From NCBI GenBank assembly GCA_030671465.1, contig DAOVIP010000034.1:1-10061 (forward strand): a stretch of 10,061 bases of DNA, read 5' to 3'. Position numbers and translations under genes: made by a program. The notes beneath the pieces are model-generated. The model made no database searches and had not been told where the DNA came from. It saw nothing but the letters and a program-made list of their open reading frames with translations. Below, piece after piece: positions 7,111 to 10,061 of this stretch. The first letter of the stretch is position 1. Every line of letters begins with the position of its first letter. The stretch is from Candidatus Aminicenantota bacterium (lineage in GTDB: Bacteria > Acidobacteriota > Aminicenantia > UBA2199).

Positions 7111-7640
7111 GAGAACAACTCAAAAAAATTTTATTGCAGAAATCGGTCATCATTGGCAGGGAGTTCAAACTGTCCAGTGGAAGGACCAGCAATTTCTATG
7201 TGGATGCCCGGGTTACCACTCTGGATCCGGAGGGAGCCTTTCTGTGCGGAAAAATTTTTCTGGAAATGCTCAAAGATTTCAAAATAGACGCCATCGGAGG
7301 ATATTCTATCGGAGCCGATCCGATTGTATCATCGATAGCGGTTTTGAGTTATCTGGAAAAACGTCCCATACCCGCTTTTATCATCAGGAAGGAGGAGAAA
7401 TCCCATGGCACCCGGAAATCCATTGAAGGCAATATTCCTCTCAACGGTCGGGTGGTGTTGTTTGATGATGTGGTCACTTCCGGAAGTTCAATCCTAAAAG
7501 GAGTTGTCCAGGTGGAGGCCAGGGGTTGTACGGTAGAAGCAGTTATGGCCGTGATTGACCGAGAAGAGGGAGGCCGGGGAAAAATCGAAGCCAGTGGGCA
7601 TACATTCTTTTCAATCTTTACCAAAAGTGATTTGATTTAA
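7107..7640 (+). CDS. pyrE: Orotate phosphoribosyltransferase
   Basis: Catalyses orotate + PRPP to OMP + pyrophosphate, the fifth step of pyrimidine synthesis, in the cytoplasm. The 177-residue protein is at the short end of the usual range. It shows FKLSSGRTSNFYVDAR (20-35, the orotate-side N-terminal segment), 'GGYSIGADPI' (64-73), the flexible catalytic loop RKEEKSHGT (94-102) and the PRPP-binding signature VVLFDDVVTSGSS (116-128) with the paired Asp120-Asp121. These features separate it from adenine or hypoxanthine phosphoribosyltransferases. The ATG overlaps the upstream TGA of the GAF gene by four bases and has no separate Shine-Dalgarno site, so translation is coupled. It ends 27 bases before the convergent nucleotidase gene; I see no hairpin terminator in that gap. 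Confidence 0.95.
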   Translation: MREQLKKILLQKSVIIGREFKLSSGRTSNFYVDARVTTLDPEGAFLCGKIFLEMLKDFKIDAIGGYSIGADPIVSSIAVLSYLEKRPIPAFIIRKEEKSHGTRKSIEGNIPLNGRVVLFDDVVTSGSSILKGVVQVEARGCTVEAVMAVIDREEGGRGKIEASGHTFFSIFTKSDLI

Positions 7641-7667
7641 ACCAGGATTCGCCGGTACTAATTCCCT

Positions 7668-8657
7668 TCAACCCGAAACAAATCGATTGATGATCTCCAA
7701 TATTTTCCCCTGGACTCCCGGAATAGTGGCCAGTATTCCCGAGTTACCCTTCAGGGTTTTTCCCTGCGAAAAATCCAGTTTTTTCCCATATATGTCTGTG
7801 ACCACACCACCGGATTCTTCAACAATCAAACTGCCAGCAGCATGATCCCAGATTTTCTCTTTATAATCAGGGGTTCGGGGATTGGGAATCCGCAGATAAA
7901 TTTCTGCGTTCCCCGATGCCACCAGCCCGTATTTGACCTGACTGTCCAGATGAATTGACGGATTCTTGATTTTCAGTATCTCGGCAATTTTTTTTTGCAG
8001 CCCGGTATCGCTGTGCTCGGAAACATAACTCTGGACAAATCTCATATTTTCAGGGTACCATTTCTCAGAAACTTGAATGCTATGTCCGCGGGAGGAAGTG
8101 ATATCCTGAATTTCAGCACCCTGCCCCCGGCGGGCAAAAAACAGATACCCCTTGTTCCGGGGATGATTGCCCAGCTCAAGATTAGGACAACCCAGAAGAC
8201 CCAGTTCCACAATCCCATTCTGGATTAAGGCCAGAGCCACTGCAAATTGTTCACCTCTTAAAAAACCTTTGGTGCCATCAATCGGATCCAGGGTCCAGTA
8301 TAAATGTGATGGTGAACCGACACCCATATCAATACTTTCAAATAAATTATCTTCGTCAATGGTACCGCTTAACGCCTCATTATTTCCTATAAAGCCAATT
8401 ATTCTTTCCAGAATAGGGCGGTTCTCGTCTCTCTTCAATTCCCTGGAATCTTCCTCGGCAACAATGGGAATCTCCGGATGAGCCTCTTTCAAGATTCGGC
8501 AAATCAAGGCCTGGGATAAAAAATCAGCAATGGTCACTGGGCTCCGGTCAGATTTGGAAAAATGATCCCGTGAGGTCAATTCCTGCTGAACCAGACGAAT
8601 CAATCGACCAGCCATTATCACGGCTTTTTTCCCTGTTTCGAACTCCTTTTCAAACAT
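7668..8657 (-). CDS. 3'(2'),5'-bisphosphate nucleotidase (HAL2/CysQ type, inositol monophosphatase superfamily)
   Basis: It should hydrolyse 3'-phosphoadenosine 5'-phosphate (PAP) to AMP and phosphate, clearing the by-product of sulfate activation and sulfotransfer. It is a soluble Mg-dependent, lithium-sensitive-type phosphatase. Motifs in the 329-residue protein are SPVTIADFLSQA (39-50, as in yeast Hal2 and plant SAL1), VAEED (66-70, metal ligand Glu), DPIDGTKGF (124-132, metal ligands Asp124 and Asp127), 'RGEQFAVALALIQNG' (134-148) and WDHAAGSLIVEESGG (270-284, Asp271). 'TLDPIDGT-GF-RG-Q-AVALALI' is specific to the HAL2 branch rather than to plain inositol monophosphatases. The ATG at 8657 has AGGAG five bases upstream and a strong promoter at 8678-8706. 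It is transcribed alone, convergent with pyrE. Some homologues also act on inositol polyphosphates. Confidence 0.92.
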   Translation of the reverse strand: MFEKEFETGKKAVIMAGRLIRLVQQELTSRDHFSKSDRSPVTIADFLSQALICRILKEAHPEIPIVAEEDSRELKRDENRPILERIIGFIGNNEALSGTIDEDNLFESIDMGVGSPSHLYWTLDPIDGTKGFLRGEQFAVALALIQNGIVELGLLGCPNLELGNHPRNKGYLFFARRGQGAEIQDITSSRGHSIQVSEKWYPENMRFVQSYVSEHSDTGLQKKIAEILKIKNPSIHLDSQVKYGLVASGNAEIYLRIPNPRTPDYKEKIWDHAAGSLIVEESGGVVTDIYGKKLDFSQGKTLKGNSGILATIPGVQGKILEIINRFVSG

Positions 8658-8677
8658 GGTTTCTCCTAAAAGAGTAT

Positions 8678-8706
8678 ATTATGGAATGTTATCCGTCTTC
8701 TGTCAA
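8678..8706 (-). promoter_or_regulatory. Sigma70-type promoter of the PAP phosphatase gene
   Basis: Minus strand perfect TTGACA (8706 down to 8701), 17-base spacer, CATAAT (8683 down to 8678): 11 of 12 consensus bases. Transcription would begin near 8671, 14 bases before the ATG and just upstream of its AGGAG site. The -35 box falls inside the last codons of the ABC ATPase relic, which suggests that stretch no longer serves as coding sequence. Confidence 0.7.
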
Positions 8707-8898
8707 TCGGAAAACCGTGGTGAAGGGTTTTACACAAACTCTCTCCGGTCCCAAAGCCGCTGACTTTTTCCATACAACCATTTCCCCGCCATCGGACGAA
8801 ATCAATCCGGCCAGAATTTTCAGGGGGGTGGTCTTGCCGGCCCCATTGGGCCACAGCACTCCAAATAGATAATCGACTAACCCATTAATTCGAATCAT
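8689..8898 (-). pseudogene. Decayed N-terminal fragment of an ABC transporter ATPase
   Basis: The reading frame encodes 69 residues, of which only about the first 43 look like an ABC ATPase. It starts 'MIRINGLVDY', a usual N-terminus, then jumps to 'LFGVLWPNGAGKTTPLKIL' and 'AGLISSDGGEMVV'. Compared with the intact ATPase in this window, about 20 residues between the start and the Walker A region are missing, consistent with an in-frame deletion. Walker A is damaged: Trp replaces its first Gly (WPNGAGKT) and Pro follows GKTT. Signature, Walker B and the rest of the protein are absent; the tail after about residue 43 resembles nothing. No Shine-Dalgarno site or cognate permease is visible. I read it as a gene remnant, not a functional short protein. 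The right-hand VWFA-related gene starts 12 bases beyond its ATG, divergently. Confidence 0.75.
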
Positions 8899-8910
8899 AG
8901 TATTAACTTT

Positions 8911-10061
8911 ATGAAGGTGTCAAAAACGCATCTGTTTATATTAACTTTACTATTGACCTTGGTTTTTTCAGGGCACTTGAGCAGTCAGGATGAAGATAAT
9001 ATCAGAGAAGAGGTCCGGGTAACCAATATTGAAGTACCCGTCAGGGTGTACCACCGGGGCCAACCAGTGGAAAATCTGACTCGGGATGATTTTAAACTCT
9101 ACGAAGGGAAAAAATCACAACCCATAAACGGATTTTATCTGAAAAAACGAAAAATTAGATCCCCCTACCTCAATCAATCCCAGCAGGACCTGATTCCAAC
9201 TCCCTCCAAATCGCGGCTGTTTATCCTGACCTTCCGTCTGACCCGATATAACTCTGATTTAAAGAAGGGCATCGCTTATCTGTTCAATCATATATTAAGA
9301 GAACAAGACCAGATCATTGTTTTTGTGAATGACACCACAATTATACTCAACAATCCTACTCTGGAAACCCGAAGGGCCCAACTTGAAGAGGCATTGTTAA
9401 AGGAGAGTATCAAAGCAAATCACCGATTGACCGGATACTTCAATAAAATCCAGCGAAGCCTTCATTTCACCAAAACCGAGCTAGAGATGAGGGCCCAGGC
9501 AGAGGCCAGTGTGCCCGTTGATACCCGGCCAGCTCAGATTATCTCCTTTTTGAAATATTACCTTTCCACCTGGAAGGAATACAAAAAGCGATATCTATTA
9601 CCTGATATAAACAATTATTATAGTTTCACCAATTTTCTAACCAAAATCAACAAAGAGAAATGGATTATTAATTTCTATCAGGTTGAGATGTTTCCCAAAA
9701 TGAAATTCACCGGTGATTTGAGGCAGCAGATCGAACTGATCACCAACCAAATGCTGAGCACCGATGGGGAAGGAGTTCAGTATGCCAGAATGATTCTTAA
9801 TCTACTAAAGGAAATCGAGCTGGAATTGAACGCGGCCCGCGATTTTGATGCAGATGAAATTAGCAAATTCTTTTACAAGACAGATGCCACCTGTCATTCA
9901 ATATTTTCCTGGATTCAAAAAGAATCTGCTTCCCCGGATCTGGAATTCAGCACCGTTTCAACGGATATTGAAAACAGCCTTCGGGAGATCACTTCAAAGA
10001 CCGGAGGAACATTGATCTCATCAAATAACCTGAAGTCCGCTTTGAATTCCATAGCCCAAAA
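8911..10061 (+). CDS. VWFA-related secreted protein (Acidobacteria type), 3' end beyond window
   Basis: Translated by hand from the ATG at 8911; 383 codons are open to the window edge. A signal peptide (hydrophobic about 8-20, likely cleavage before 'QDEDN') exports the protein. Next comes 'EVRVTNIEVPVRVYHRGQPV' (34-53) and 'LTRDDFKLYEG' (56-66), the conserved start of the VWFA-related family known from Acidobacteria and Aminicenantes. The VWA-like region begins at 'RLFILTFRLTRYN' (102-114) and 'QIIVFVNDTTIIL' (134-146), but the metal-site DxSxS is not there. A long, mostly helical, charged insert (about 150-345) follows, then 'STDIENSLREITSKTGGTLI' (350-369), which matches the end of VWA domains. 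There is no clear Shine-Dalgarno site and no sure promoter. Function in this family is unknown; surface or protein-binding roles are guesses. Confidence 0.85.
   Translation, partial: MKVSKTHLFILTLLLTLVFSGHLSSQDEDNIREEVRVTNIEVPVRVYHRGQPVENLTRDDFKLYEGKKSQPINGFYLKKRKIRSPYLNQSQQDLIPTPSKSRLFILTFRLTRYNSDLKKGIAYLFNHILREQDQIIVFVNDTTIILNNPTLETRRAQLEEALLKESIKANHRLTGYFNKIQRSLHFTKTELEMRAQAEASVPVDTRPAQIISFLKYYLSTWKEYKKRYLLPDINNYYSFTNFLTKINKEKWIINFYQVEMFPKMKFTGDLRQQIELITNQMLSTDGEGVQYARMILNLLKEIELELNAARDFDADEISKFFYKTDATCHSIFSWIQKESASPDLEFSTVSTDIENSLREITSKTGGTLISSNNLKSALNSIAQ

Noticed and set aside
7641..7667. Possible bidirectional terminator between pyrE and the nucleotidase gene
   Set aside because: The 27-base gap shows no stem-loop or T-run, so no terminator can be supported.
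8666..8854. Second minus-strand frame of 62 codons across the ABC relic
   Set aside because: Its sequence matches no family; it reads the relic in the wrong frame. I also checked it for a frameshifted continuation of the ATPase and saw none.
8846..8873. Possible promoter for the VWFA-related gene (TTGGGC, 16-base spacer, GATAAT)
   Set aside because: Only half of the -35 matches, the spacing is short, and an alternative (TCGACT...CATAGT near 8873-8901) is equally weak. I cannot choose between them, so no feature is given.

Overview
The window looks like chromosomal DNA from an uncultured Acidobacteriota-type bacterium, most likely Candidatus Aminicenantes. The main pointer is the protein at the right end: a signal peptide followed by 'EVRVTNIEVPVRVY' and 'LTRDDFKLYEG' is typical of the VWFA-related proteins expanded in that group. 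Moderate-to-low GC and an ABC-2 exporter beside a secreted protein fit, but phylum placement is inference from protein style only.

Layout, left to right. (1) Positions 1-2310, minus strand: a transcription unit with a TATAAT extended -10 promoter at 2282-2310 reads a secreted SGNH-like protein, an ABC ATPase and an ABC-2 permease that runs off the left edge. (2) 2318-4203, minus: TATAAT promoter, adenylosuccinate lyase (purB), and an overlapping macro-domain (ADP-ribose-binding) protein. (3) 4219-6431, minus: promoter TTGAAA-17-TATAAT, a DPM1/GtrB-like membrane GT2 glycosyltransferase and an overlapping GT4 glycosyltransferase. (4) 6507-7640, plus: a divergent promoter, a GAF-like protein and pyrE (orotate phosphoribosyltransferase), coupled by an ATGA overlap. 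(5) 7668-8706, minus, convergent with pyrE: a HAL2/CysQ-type 3'(2'),5'-bisphosphate nucleotidase with a TTGACA-17-CATAAT promoter. (6) 8689-8898, minus: a decayed N-terminal fragment of a second ABC ATPase, inside which the nucleotidase promoter lies. (7) 8911 to the right edge, plus: a VWFA-related secreted protein, incomplete.

Functionally the window mixes nucleotide metabolism (purB, pyrE, PAP phosphatase, macro domain) with envelope work (two glycosyltransferases, an ABC-2 exporter, two secreted proteins). These are several small adjacent transcription units rather than one system. I see no tRNA, rRNA, CRISPR array, phage or insertion sequence. The least explained items are the GAF protein coupled to pyrE, the purB-macro overlap, the secreted protein heading the exporter operon, the ABC ATPase relic, and the VWFA-related protein without a recognisable metal site.
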